A stretch of 64,000 bases of DNA. Origin: BJHQ01 sp964654285 (GTDB lineage Bacteria > Planctomycetota > UBA11346). The position numbers and the translations under genes are program-made. This document shows positions 33,928 to 42,500 of this stretch, one piece after another; the first letter of the stretch is position 1, and each line of letters opens with the position of its first letter. The stretch is taken from assembly GCA_964654285.1 (NCBI GenBank), contig CAZZJC010000019.1, forward strand, positions 1-64,000, in the 5' to 3' direction. Below the pieces are notes generated by a model. It made no database searches, had not been told where the DNA came from, and worked only from the letters and a program-made list of their open reading frames with translations.

Positions 33928-35535
33928 TCAGATCTTCAGCCCCACCACCGTGACCAGGTTGCGCAGGTCGTTGTCGAGCAGCTCGGCGCGCAGGGCGAAC
34001 CAGGCGCCGGGGCGGTTGGTCAGGTCGTTGACCCCGGCGGACACCACGACGCGGTCCCAGATCCGGTATTCAGCGGTGGCGCGGACCAGGATGGCTCCGG
34101 GTTCCTCATAGCGCCGGTCGTTCTCGGCCCGGGTGAAATCCTTGCCGCGGGTGAGCAGGACGAAGGAAAGGCGGTCCTTCCAGACCGGGGCCATCAGGTA
34201 GCCGCCGAGCTGGCTGTTGATGATCCCGCCGGCGACGGTCAGGCCGTAGTGCTGGCCCTGGTCGCGGGGGAAGAAGCGCCAGCCGATGAGCAGGTCGACG
34301 TCGAGATTGAACTTGTTGGGATCGTCGCGCGCCGCATCGCGATCCTTGGGTGCGGTGCGGTAGCCGATACCGCCAGTGTAGAATTTCCAGGGCTTCGGTT
34401 CGATGCGCAGATAGGCGTGGGCCTCGTAGGCGCCGGTGTTGGCGTCGCCGCCGCCCATCAGGCCGGCGTACAGTTTGACATCGCCCATGCCCTGGGTGAT
34501 CGGCTTGACCTCTTCCAGCCGGCTCTGGAAGGAATCCAGGGCCAGGGTGCCTTTTTCGTGGAGCGTGTCCTCGAAGACCAGCTTGCCGACCGTGCCCTTG
34601 CCGGCGGCGATCTGGTCGGTGACGACCTGCACGTTGGCGCCGATGTGGTCGAGGCGTTCGCTGAAGCGGGCCACGTTGGCGAGGGTGGTGCGCACGTTGG
34701 GCCGGTTCTCGGCCACGGTGTCGCGGATCTCGCCGGCGGCGCCGCTGATGCGGTCGGCCATGCCGGGCAGCTTGGCGACGGTGGCTTTCAGGTCGGGCCG
34801 GTTCTCGTTCACGGCGTCGCGCACCTCTCCCGCGGCCCCGGCCAGATTGTCCGCGACCTTGGGCAGCTTGGCGACGGTGGTCTTCAGATTGGGCCGGTTC
34901 TCGGCCACCGCATCGCGGATCTCGCCGGCGGCGCCGCTGACGTTGGCCACCGTGCCGGGCAGGCGGTCGATGGAATCCTTCAGCTTGGGGCGGTTCTCCT
35001 TGAGGATCGCCTTGGCCTCCTCGGCCAGTTCGCCGAAGCGCGCGGCGGCGGCGCGGATGGCGCTGATCGCGTTGCCGATCTCGGCGCGGTTGTCCTCGAC
35101 CAGCTTCTGCACCGCCGCGATGGCCTCGTCGAGGCTGGCGGGATCCTGGCCCAGGCGGCCGACCAGCAGCTCCTTGGTGATCGGGACGCCGCCGCGGGCG
35201 AGGATCTCAAGCGCCGAGCCGCCGAGCATCTGCTGGCTGATCGCGAAGCGGGTGTCGCTGTCGATGAGCACGCTCGCGCGCCGCCGGGCATCGACCGAGA
35301 AGCGCACCCGCACGCGCGGCTTGCCGGCATCCAGGATCGGCGCGACCTCGGTCACCGTGCCGATGCGCACGCCGTTGTAGTTGACCGCGTCGCCCTCCTT
35401 CAGCTTGGCGACGCGCGGGAAGTTGAGGTCGAAGTCGCCGCCGCCGGGACTGACCTTGTTCACCATCAGGGTGAACCACAGCAGCAGGGCGAGGCCGAGG
35501 AAGAACAGCAGGCCGACTTTGACTTCGCTCGACAT
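33928..35535 (-). CDS. MlaD-type MCE protein with 32-residue tandem repeats and C-terminal barrel-like region
   Basis: A 535-residue MCE-family protein, the substrate-binding part of a lipid transporter between the inner and outer membranes. A single N-terminal membrane helix (VGLLFFLGLALLLWFTLMV) is followed by the MCE domain (GDAVNYNGVRIGTVTEVAPI). Then comes a long helical stretch with tandem copies of a 32-residue unit (ENRPnLKtTvAKLP...GAAGEIRDAV). The last ~180 residues alternate like an outer-membrane beta-barrel (YLRIEPKPWKFYTGGIGYR and onward). The helical part may span the periplasm. Gene order with an ATPase and a permease matches mla-type operons. Confidence 0.87.
   Translation of the reverse strand: MSSEVKVGLLFFLGLALLLWFTLMVNKVSPGGGDFDLNFPRVAKLKEGDAVNYNGVRIGTVTEVAPILDAGKPRVRVRFSVDARRRASVLIDSDTRFAISQQMLGGSALEILARGGVPITKELLVGRLGQDPASLDEAIAAVQKLVEDNRAEIGNAISAIRAAAARFGELAEEAKAILKENRPKLKDSIDRLPGTVANVSGAAGEIRDAVAENRPNLKTTVAKLPKVADNLAGAAGEVRDAVNENRPDLKATVAKLPGMADRISGAAGEIRDTVAENRPNVRTTLANVARFSERLDHIGANVQVVTDQIAAGKGTVGKLVFEDTLHEKGTLALDSFQSRLEEVKPITQGMGDVKLYAGLMGGGDANTGAYEAHAYLRIEPKPWKFYTGGIGYRTAPKDRDAARDDPNKFNLDVDLLIGWRFFPRDQGQHYGLTVAGGIINSQLGGYLMAPVWKDRLSFVLLTRGKDFTRAENDRRYEEPGAILVRATAEYRIWDRVVVSAGVNDLTNRPGAWFALRAELLDNDLRNLVTVVGLKI
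34693..34996 (-). repeat. 96-bp tandem repeat inside the MCE gene
   Basis: Three full and one partial copy of a 96-base unit lie here, spaced exactly 96 bases apart. They encode the 32-residue unit starting ENRP in the MCE protein. The DNA copies are similar but not identical. Such repeats can change in number by slippage or recombination, which would lengthen or shorten the periplasm-spanning part. Confidence 0.8.
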
Positions 35536-35538
35536 GCG

Positions 35539-36564
35539 CTAGCCCCCCCCGCCGGCGGCGGATGCCCGGCCAGCGCCAGCCTGGCCCACGGGAGCGTGGC
35601 CCACGGGCGCGTGGCCTTGCAAGTAGGCCTCGGTGAGGGGGCCCTGGGTCGAACCGGTGAGCATCTGCCTGAGCACGGGATTGGGATCCTGCCGGATGCT
35701 CTCGCGGTTGCCAACGGCAATGATCCGCCCGAGGTACAGCATGGCGATGCGATCGGCGATCCTGAACGCGGCGTCGAGATCGTGGGTGATCACGATCGAG
35801 GTCACCCCAAGCTGGCGTTGCAGATCGAGGGTCAGCTCGTTGACGCCGTTCACCGTGACCGGATCAAGACCGGTGGTCGGTTCGTCGTAGAGGATGATCT
35901 CGGGCTTCTGGATGATCGCCCGCGCGATGCCGACGCGTTTGCGCATGCCGCCCGACAGGCTGGCGGGCTTGAGGTGGAGGATCTCCTGCGCCGGCAGATA
36001 GACCCGGCGCAGGGCCTCGACCACACGTTCATAGACCTCGTTCGCCGGCCGGCGGTCGACCTCGACCAGGGGCAGACCGACGTTTTCCAGCACGGTCAGC
36101 GAATTGAGCAGCGCCGCGCCCTGGAACACCACGCCCAGGCGGCGGCGGTAGACCGCGATCTGCTCGGGGCTGGCGTTGCCGAGATCGATCTCGCCAACGG
36201 CCTGGCGTCCGCAACTTGCGGATCCGGTGTCCGTTTGACCTGGAGCGGTCGGGGGTGGCGCCGCGACGTGGATGGTGCCGGCATCGGCGCGCAGGAAGCC
36301 CATCAGATGCTTGATGAGCGTCGTCTTGCCCGAGCCGGAGCCGCCGAGGATGACCAGCGTCTCGCCGCGATACACGTCGAGCGTCACGCCGCGCAGGATG
36401 CGGCGCTGGCCGAACGACTTGTTCACGTCGCGGACGCGGATCAGCGCCTCGCGGCCGTCCGGCACCGGCGCGAGCGGCGCGGCGGCCTCCCAGCGCTCGC
36501 GTGTCCATTCACCAGCGGCGTCGTGGCTGACGGTCTGGGAGCGCAGGGTGCGGTCGGTGGCCAT
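35539..36564 (-). CDS. ABC transporter ATPase, MlaF-like
   Basis: A 341-residue ATPase of the Mla lipid transport type. It has the Walker A GGSGSGKTTLIKHLMG, the signature LSGGMRKRVGIARAI and the Walker B IILYDEPTTGLDPVTV, with the RKRVGIARA form typical of MlaF. It energises the permease encoded directly upstream. There is an insertion of about 30 residues after the Walker A helix compared with usual MlaF. It begins within the stop of the permease gene and ends three bases before the MCE gene. Confidence 0.9.
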   Translation of the reverse strand: MATDRTLRSQTVSHDAAGEWTRERWEAAAPLAPVPDGREALIRVRDVNKSFGQRRILRGVTLDVYRGETLVILGGSGSGKTTLIKHLMGFLRADAGTIHVAAPPPTAPGQTDTGSASCGRQAVGEIDLGNASPEQIAVYRRRLGVVFQGAALLNSLTVLENVGLPLVEVDRRPANEVYERVVEALRRVYLPAQEILHLKPASLSGGMRKRVGIARAIIQKPEIILYDEPTTGLDPVTVNGVNELTLDLQRQLGVTSIVITHDLDAAFRIADRIAMLYLGRIIAVGNRESIRQDPNPVLRQMLTGSTQGPLTEAYLQGHAPVGHAPVGQAGAGRASAAGGGG

Positions 36565-37490
36565 CAGCGCACCCAGTTCTGGATCGCCGCGAACGGCACC
36601 AGGATGAACCAGGTGATGACGAGGTCGGCGAAGAGGACGAAGATCACGTTCAGCACCACGCTGGTGGTGGTCGAGCGGCCGACGCCTTCAGCCCCGTCGG
36701 AGGTGTTCAGTCCGCGGTCGCAGGCGATGGTGCCGATGATCGCGCCGAACACCGCCGCCTTGAACATGCCGGAGACGATGTCGGTGGCGGTGAGCGCCCC
36801 GCTCAGGCTGTTGAAGAACTCCGAGGCGGGCTGATTGAACAAGGATCGGGTCGCGACGAGCCCCCCCAGCACGCCGACGCAGTCGGCGACGACGGCCAGC
36901 AGCGGCATGGCGATGACCAGGGCGAGGACGCGCGGCATCACGAGGTAGCGCACCGGATCGATCGACATCGCGCGCAGGGCGTCGACCTCCTCGTTCACCG
37001 TCATGGTGCCGAGTTCGGCCGCGTAGGCGGCGCCGACCCGCGACAGGATGATGATCGCCGCCCACATCGGCCCGAACTCGCGGCAGAAGGCGACCGAGAT
37101 GATGCCACCGAGCTGGTTCGTCGCGCCGAAGGTGTCGAGCGTCTTGCCGACCTGCATCGCCAGGATGCCGCCGGTCATCGCCGCGATCAGCGACAGCACG
37201 AACAGCGAGCCGAACCCCGCGCTTTCCAGCTGGCGGATGATGAGCGGCAGCGATCGCCCAGCCTGCTTGAGGTGGCCGACCGCATCGATGAACAGGATCA
37301 CCGCCCGGCCGGCGGCGAAGGCGCGCTGGTTGACGCTGCGCCCGGTCGTTTCCAGCACCACGGTGCCGCTGTGGGTGGCGAAGCGGTCGATGAGCCAGCT
37401 GCTGCCCCGGCCTGGCGGCGCACTGCGGCTTGGCGGCGGTCGGGATGGAGGGGCTGATGCCGGGCCCGGCGGCGGTGGCGGCTCAGCCAT
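36564..37490 (-). CDS. MlaE-like lipid ABC transporter permease
   Basis: A 308-residue integral membrane protein of the MlaE/YrbE family. After a Pro-rich N-terminal tail it shows several membrane segments (FGSLFVLSLIAAMTGGILAM, VLALVIAMPLLAVVADCVGV, VVLNVIFVLFADLVITW) and the family motif ELGTMTVNEEVDALRAM. With the ATPase and MCE genes it makes a complete inner-membrane lipid transporter. The first ~60 residues (Pro/Ser-rich, then IDRFATHSGTVVLETTG) are longer than usual; a STAS-like remnant is possible. The stop overlaps the ATPase start. Confidence 0.9.
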   Translation of the reverse strand: MAEPPPPPGPASAPPSRPPPSRSAPPGRGSSWLIDRFATHSGTVVLETTGRSVNQRAFAAGRAVILFIDAVGHLKQAGRSLPLIIRQLESAGFGSLFVLSLIAAMTGGILAMQVGKTLDTFGATNQLGGIISVAFCREFGPMWAAIIILSRVGAAYAAELGTMTVNEEVDALRAMSIDPVRYLVMPRVLALVIAMPLLAVVADCVGVLGGLVATRSLFNQPASEFFNSLSGALTATDIVSGMFKAAVFGAIIGTIACDRGLNTSDGAEGVGRSTTTSVVLNVIFVLFADLVITWFILVPFAAIQNWVR

Positions 37491-38046
37491 GGCCGGGCCT
37501 CGGCAGGATGCCGATGAGCGCCAGGGCGATCAGGGTCTTGGCGTCGAAGCGCGTTCCGGCGGCGAGCATTTCGGGCAGTCGGTCGCGCGGCACCAGTTCG
37601 CGTCGCACGAGTTCGCCCGGATCCGGCGCGGCGGTTCCGGCCGTGAGATTCTCGGCCCGGTAGAGCACCATCTCCTCATCCGACACCCCGACCGCCGGAT
37701 GGAAGCGCAGCAGTTCGCTCAGGCGCCCGGCGCGGTAGCCGGATTCCTCCTCCAGTTCGCGCGCCGCCGTGGCCTCGGGCGCTTCGCCCGGCACGCGGGT
37801 GCCGGCGGGGATCTCCAGGGTCCAGGCGCGGATCGCATAGCGGAACTGCCGCACCATCAGGATCAGCCCGGGTTCGGGCTCGGCCAGGATCGCCACCGCC
37901 CCGGGGTGGTGGATGACCGGGCGCTCGACCTCGCCGTCCGGGGTGGCGTAGAGCTCGTCGACCAGGGCGAACTTCGGCCCCCGGTAACGTTCATGACCCC
38001 GCAGGAAGCGGACCTCTGCATCACCAGCGCTTTTCATGGCGGGCAT
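37483..38046 (-). CDS. NUDIX hydrolase, ADP-ribose pyrophosphatase-like
   Basis: About 187 residues with a canonical Nudix box (GEAPEATAARELEEESGY) and the upstream RQFRYAIRAWTLEIPAG segment typical of ADP-sugar pyrophosphatases. It probably hydrolyses ADP-ribose or a similar nucleotide sugar in the cytoplasm. I use the ATG at 38046 (MPAMKSAG); another ATG three codons later is equally possible. It overlaps the start of the permease gene by eight bases, so it may be co-transcribed with the lipid transporter. Confidence 0.88.
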   Translation of the reverse strand: MPAMKSAGDAEVRFLRGHERYRGPKFALVDELYATPDGEVERPVIHHPGAVAILAEPEPGLILMVRQFRYAIRAWTLEIPAGTRVPGEAPEATAARELEEESGYRAGRLSELLRFHPAVGVSDEEMVLYRAENLTAGTAAPDPGELVRRELVPRDRLPEMLAAGTRFDAKTLIALALIGILPRPGHG

Positions 38047-38216
38047 GCTAGACAAGTAACCGCCTGGCTGCGCTCCGCAACAGCGGGGGGATGATGTTTC
38101 GCGTTCGAAAGCCCGTTGGACGCGGGTTTTCCCGCGCGGCGGATGCGTCGGGACGAAGGCGAACCCGATCCGATCCGGCCCGGTTGCACCATCGCGGTCC
38201 GGGCCAGGATCCCGGC

Positions 38217-39215
38217 ATGATCCCGCATACCTGCCGCGCCGCCCGTCTCGAACGCACCGGACCCATCGCCGAGGTGCTCGCCCTCGCCGACCTGCCCCTG
38301 GCCGCGCCGGGCGCCGGCGAGATCGCGGTGCGGATGCGCTGGGCGCCCATCAATCCGGCCGACATCAATTTCGTCGAAGGGATGTACGGCAAGAAGCCCG
38401 AGCTGCCGGCGATCGCCGGGCTGGAGGGGGTCGGCGAGATCGTCGCCCTCGGCGTCGGCGTCCAGGGCGTCGGGGTGGGCGACCTGGTGCGTCCGGTCGA
38501 TGGCGTCGGCAGCTGGCGCAGCTGGGCGGTCGCCCCGATCGAACGCTTCCATCGCCTGCCGCGCCTGGCCGACCTGCGCCAGGCGGCGATGCTGGGCGTC
38601 AATCCCGCCACCGCGTGGCGACTGCTGCATGATGTGGTGCGTTTGCAACCCGGCGACTGGGTGGTGCAGAACGCCGCGAACTCCGGCGTCGGCCGCTGCC
38701 TGATCCAGCTTGCGCGCGCGCTGGGCCTGAAGACCGCCAACCTGGTGCGCCGGCCGGAGCTCATCCCGGAACTCACCGCGCTCGGGGCCGACCTCGTCGT
38801 GCTCGATGGCAAGGAGGCCCCGGCCCAGGTCGCCGCCGTCTGCGGCAAGGCCGCGCCGCGCTTGGCGGTCAACCAGGTCGGCGGCGACAGCGCCCTGAAT
38901 CTCGCCAAGATCGTCGCTTCCGGCGGCACCGTGGCGACCATCGGCGCGATGGCGCGCCAGCCGGTCAACGTCCCGGCCGGCCTGCTGATCTTCAAGGATC
39001 TGCGCTTCACCGGCTTGTGGGTCACGCGTTGGTACCAGCAGGCGCCGGCGGCCGAACGCGACGCGATGCTGGCCGCGCTCGGCGCCCACGTCGACGCCGG
39101 CCGGCTGCTCCAGCCGGTGGAGGCGGAATACCCGCTCAGCCGCCTGGCCGAGGCCATCGCGCATGCGCGTCAGGATCGTCGGGGCGGCAAGATCCTCCTC
39201 GATTGCCAGGGCTGA
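38217..39215 (+). CDS. MDR-type NADPH-dependent 2-enoyl thioester reductase-like protein
   Basis: A 332-residue medium-chain dehydrogenase/reductase. It has WAPINPADINFVEGMYG, the LGVNPATAWRLL helix and the cofactor loop VVQNAANSGVGRCLIQLAR. These features, with no zinc ligands, point to the mitochondrial-type enoyl reductase (MECR/ETR) group, which reduces 2-enoyl-ACP or -CoA with NADPH. The start is the ATG at 38217. It is divergent from the NUDIX gene (170 bases between them). Confidence 0.85.
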   Translation: MIPHTCRAARLERTGPIAEVLALADLPLAAPGAGEIAVRMRWAPINPADINFVEGMYGKKPELPAIAGLEGVGEIVALGVGVQGVGVGDLVRPVDGVGSWRSWAVAPIERFHRLPRLADLRQAAMLGVNPATAWRLLHDVVRLQPGDWVVQNAANSGVGRCLIQLARALGLKTANLVRRPELIPELTALGADLVVLDGKEAPAQVAAVCGKAAPRLAVNQVGGDSALNLAKIVASGGTVATIGAMARQPVNVPAGLLIFKDLRFTGLWVTRWYQQAPAAERDAMLAALGAHVDAGRLLQPVEAEYPLSRLAEAIAHARQDRRGGKILLDCQG

Positions 39216-39286
39216 CCCCCGCCTTTTCCGGGGTTTGCGCCGGGGCGGCGCCAATATCCATGTGCTTTTCCTAGTCAAGTCGCGGC

Positions 39287-39314
39287 TTGAATTTTGGCCT
39301 CAGCGTGCTAGCAT
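39287..39314 (+). promoter_or_regulatory. Probable sigma70-type promoter with extended -10
   Basis: TTGAAT (39287-39292) and TAGCAT (39309-39314) are 16 bases apart, and a TG lies directly before the -10 hexamer (TGCTAGCAT). The site sits ~125 bases upstream of the small gene at 39441, which would give a long untranslated leader. The surrounding sequence is locally less GC-rich than the genes. Confidence 0.5.
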
Positions 39315-39440
39315 GCTTCCGCTTTCCGCAACTCCCAGGCGACCGGGCGGTCCGGGTCATCCAGGTCCGGCCGGATTCCGGCCAACGCCGAAGGAATCGC
39401 GGAAGAAGCGTCCTTTCACAACCCCACGACAGGAACCCCC

Positions 39441-39845
39441 ATGCCCATCGCCATCCGTGCCACCGAGGAAGCCATCATCCGCCTGCTCCGCGCCGGCCAC
39501 CCGCTCCCGGGAGACGTGGTCAATCGTGAACTGGAGACCCGCCTGCCGGTGTTCCAGAGCGTCGAGGCCGTTCCGGTGAAGAACTACGGGCTCGAGGGCA
39601 CCAGCCGGATCGTCGTGGCGCGTGGACGCAAGGATGTGTGGTTCGTCGACATCAAGCGCCGTTCGGCCAAGGTCACCGCCAAGGATGGCGAGGCCTTCAT
39701 CGACATGCGCGACAAGCTCCAGTCCCGCTACCCCGGTCAGAAGGTCACCGGCTGGCTGGTCACCACCGCCGATGTCGACGACAAGGCGAAGACCCTGATC
39801 AACGCCAAGGAATGCTTCGCCACCGCCGGCGCCGCCAAGCGCTGA
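39441..39845 (+). CDS. Small conserved-looking protein of unknown function
   Basis: A 134-residue soluble protein, not recognised. It has an alternating strand/helix pattern with DVWFVDIKRRSAKVT in the middle and a C-terminal VTGWLVTTADVDDKAKTLI. The D-x-K arrangement is faintly like a PD-(D/E)xK nuclease core, but the protein is short and this is only a hint. It has a good start (AGGAACCCCC before the ATG) and its own promoter candidate upstream. It stands alone between larger genes. Confidence 0.65.
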   Translation: MPIAIRATEEAIIRLLRAGHPLPGDVVNRELETRLPVFQSVEAVPVKNYGLEGTSRIVVARGRKDVWFVDIKRRSAKVTAKDGEAFIDMRDKLQSRYPGQKVTGWLVTTADVDDKAKTLINAKECFATAGAAKR

Positions 39846-40103
39846 TTCAAAAATCGCAATTGCGCCCCAGCTGCGGCGTTGGTCGTCGGTGGTCATTGTC
39901 AGGATGGGTGATTATCGCCGCCCCCGAACGAGGATTGACGTGAGATCTTCCTTCGGGGCCAGGAATCCGTAAGGCCTCACCCGTCCTGACGCAGCGCTGC
40001 CACGCCCCCTCCTCCCGCCTTGCACCTGGGGTGCACTTGCGATTTTTGCGGGTGATATTGCTCTGATGTTTTGGATGATGATCGGCGTTGTTGAGTTTTC
40101 ACA

Positions 40104-42326
40104 TTACTTGGCTTCCGGCTTCGCCTGAGGTTTCGCTTCGCCAGCTGCCGTCGTAGCCGCCGCTGGGGCGGGTGCGGTCGGTTCGGCAGGCGTCTTCTTC
40201 GGCCACCACGTTGGACGCCACTGCCGTTGCTCCGGGGTCAGGCAGAACCAGGCGACGGTCAGCACGAGTATGAGGATCAGCAGGGTCGCGATGCGCCGGT
40301 TGCGGCGTTGCGCGTCCTTGTCTTCGAATGGATCCCTGAGGTTGCGCAGCAGGCCCGGCGGCACCTGGCGCATCTGGGTCAGCGAATTCCCGAGCGGGAT
40401 GTTGATCTTCACGCGTCCATTGATGGCCCAGCCGCAGCCTTCCAGGAGGGGGCCCAGGCTGCGCTGGTGGAGTTTGAGTGCAGCGATGATCATCGATGGG
40501 ACCGAGATCGCCGCCATGATCGCGAGCAGCCCGACGGGCAGCCACGGTCCGAGGCCGAGCAGGGCGCCGTAGACGGTGGCGAGGGCGGTGCCGATCGCAC
40601 CGAAGGCGATGCCGATCGCCGCCACCGTGCCGATGTCGATCTTGCGCGGGACGTTCCTGGCCATCGTGTCCGGGTTGGCCGTCGCGCTGGCCGCGACGAC
40701 CAGCTTGCTGTCGACCGCGGTAGCGGCATCGGAGGCGCGTTTGGCGATCTGCTCCTCGATGAAGCGGAGCAGCTTCTTGTAGGGCGACCAGAAGGCCTGG
40801 CCGAGGCTGATCGGATTCTCGACGATCTTCACCACGGTCGCATCCCAGTCGCGGCCCCGGCGGTCGTAGAACACCCCGTTGCGACCGGGCATCAGGTAAT
40901 CGCTGTCGCCCTGGGTGACGGCGGCGACGATGTGCATCTTGTCGCAGCCGATGCGGGTGCAGGCCAGATAGGCGAGGTGGACCCGCCCCATGCCGGCGGT
41001 CGCGGCGTGCGCGTCCGGCGCATCGACCTTGAGGCACAGATCGAAGCTGCGCTGATCCAGGTAGAGCTTGCCGGCCTGGAACACCGCTTCGCGCTCCGGG
41101 TTGTAGAAATCCGTGAAATTGAGGAAATTGCGCAGAAGCACGCCGAGATCGCGGTGGTAGCGCACGGCCCGTTCGACCGCGACCAGCCCGGCCAGATCGC
41201 CTGCCATCGCGAGGTCGCGGGCGATCTCGTCCGCGATGGTGCCGCGTACCGGCGAGGCGGTCAGCTCGCGCACGCGGGCGAGGCCCAGGCGTTCGACCAT
41301 CGCACCCTTCTTCGTCGCGAGCCAGGACGAGTAGGGCGCGAACCGGGTGCAGAGCGCATCCCAGTCGCGTTCGCCGAGCGCTACGACCCCAGGACCGAGC
41401 AGGGGCGCCACCACCTCGCAGCGGAAGACCGCCATCGCCTTCGTCCAGGCCGGATTGATGCCGTCGCCCAGGTCGAGCGGACGGCCCGGCTCGATCTGGC
41501 GCAGCGGCAGGCCGGCGAGTTCGGGCGCATCCGCCGACAGTTCGCGCGCGGCAAGGGGCAGGTATTCCGCCTCGGGACGGTTCGCGGCGGCCAGCGCCCG
41601 TGGATCGAAGGCGGCCAGCCGCCCGCGTACGAACCAGTCGTCGATCTTGGCCTTCACCGCCAGGAAGGCGGTGTGGGCAGCCGGAGTCCGTTCACCCAGG
41701 ATGAGCGCATCCGCGCCGGTCGCCCACCAGGCCGCGTAGGCTTCGCAGGCGCTGAAGAACGCGTCGCAGCGCGCCTGGTCGATGCCGGGCTTCCCGTTGC
41801 GGTCGGGCACCGTGCCGCAGCAGGCGGCGATCTCGCCCAGGACGGCGCGCAGGGCCGGATCGGCGTGGTCCTCGGCGACCACGATGCCGTCGCCATTCGC
41901 GGCCGAGGTCGAGAATATCCTGCCGGAATCGCTGGCCTCGGCGACGGTGATCGTGGTGGCCTCGGGCTTGCCGAGATTGGCGAGGACGCGGCGGCATGAT
42001 GCCAGCAGCCTGCCCCCCTCGGCATCGCCATCGTTGATCAGGTCGAGCGACAGTCCGTCGTTTCCGGCCAGGATCGCCTCGGGACGCCGCAGCATCCGGC
42101 AGGTCCATTGCACGGCGGCGATGACCTCGGGCACGCGCACCCGGCCATCCTGATCCGTGTCGATGAGCGACAGGGTGCGCTCATCGAACTCCAGCCCCTT
42201 GACCGGACAGCTCAGGGCGACCCAGAGCTTCTGGTCCAGCTCAGGCAGATGACGGAGATCGTCTGCGCTGGCGATGCGGACCTGATCCAGGCCGCCGGTG
42301 CGGAAGAAGTTCCAGGTATGCGGCAT
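40104..42326 (-). CDS. Large membrane protein with EF-hand-like calcium-binding loops
   Basis: A 740-residue protein. The N-terminal part has several EF-hand-like loops (DTDQDGRVRVPEV, then NGDGIVVAED and DRNGKPGIDQ). A long soluble part follows, with KAKIDDWFVRGRL and NFLNFTDFYNPE. Near residues 590-640 there are two membrane segments (VAAIGIAFGAIGTALATVYG, LPVGLLAIMAAISVPSMII), and a third near 690 (IATLLILILVLTVAWF), followed by a Pro/Ala/Lys-rich tail. Proteins with this layout are known as hypothetical from PVC-type genomes. Function unknown. It stands alone, with 256 bases behind and ~170 in front. Confidence 0.8.
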   Translation of the reverse strand: MPHTWNFFRTGGLDQVRIASADDLRHLPELDQKLWVALSCPVKGLEFDERTLSLIDTDQDGRVRVPEVIAAVQWTCRMLRRPEAILAGNDGLSLDLINDGDAEGGRLLASCRRVLANLGKPEATTITVAEASDSGRIFSTSAANGDGIVVAEDHADPALRAVLGEIAACCGTVPDRNGKPGIDQARCDAFFSACEAYAAWWATGADALILGERTPAAHTAFLAVKAKIDDWFVRGRLAAFDPRALAAANRPEAEYLPLAARELSADAPELAGLPLRQIEPGRPLDLGDGINPAWTKAMAVFRCEVVAPLLGPGVVALGERDWDALCTRFAPYSSWLATKKGAMVERLGLARVRELTASPVRGTIADEIARDLAMAGDLAGLVAVERAVRYHRDLGVLLRNFLNFTDFYNPEREAVFQAGKLYLDQRSFDLCLKVDAPDAHAATAGMGRVHLAYLACTRIGCDKMHIVAAVTQGDSDYLMPGRNGVFYDRRGRDWDATVVKIVENPISLGQAFWSPYKKLLRFIEEQIAKRASDAATAVDSKLVVAASATANPDTMARNVPRKIDIGTVAAIGIAFGAIGTALATVYGALLGLGPWLPVGLLAIMAAISVPSMIIAALKLHQRSLGPLLEGCGWAINGRVKINIPLGNSLTQMRQVPPGLLRNLRDPFEDKDAQRRNRRIATLLILILVLTVAWFCLTPEQRQWRPTWWPKKTPAEPTAPAPAAATTAAGEAKPQAKPEAK

Positions 42327-42500
42327 GCCGCATGTCCTAGCCCATCACCATCCTTGGCGCCAGTCGCAGGGATGCAGCACTGCGACGCATCCGGAATCCC
42401 TTACCCTGGCTTCATTGGGGTCGATGCCCCCGATGCAAGGAGGACAGCGGGGCGTTGCCCAAAATGCCCGCAGAGCTGGGGCAGCGCCGGCAGCGCCCCG

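Noticed and set aside
34693..34996. CRISPR-like array
   Set aside because: The 96-base spacing is a coding tandem repeat inside the MCE gene and has no distinct spacers.
33748..36834. Open frame of 1028 codons on the plus strand opposite the MCE and ATPase genes
   Set aside because: The minus strand codes for clear MlaD- and MlaF-like proteins; the opposite frame has no recognisable motif.
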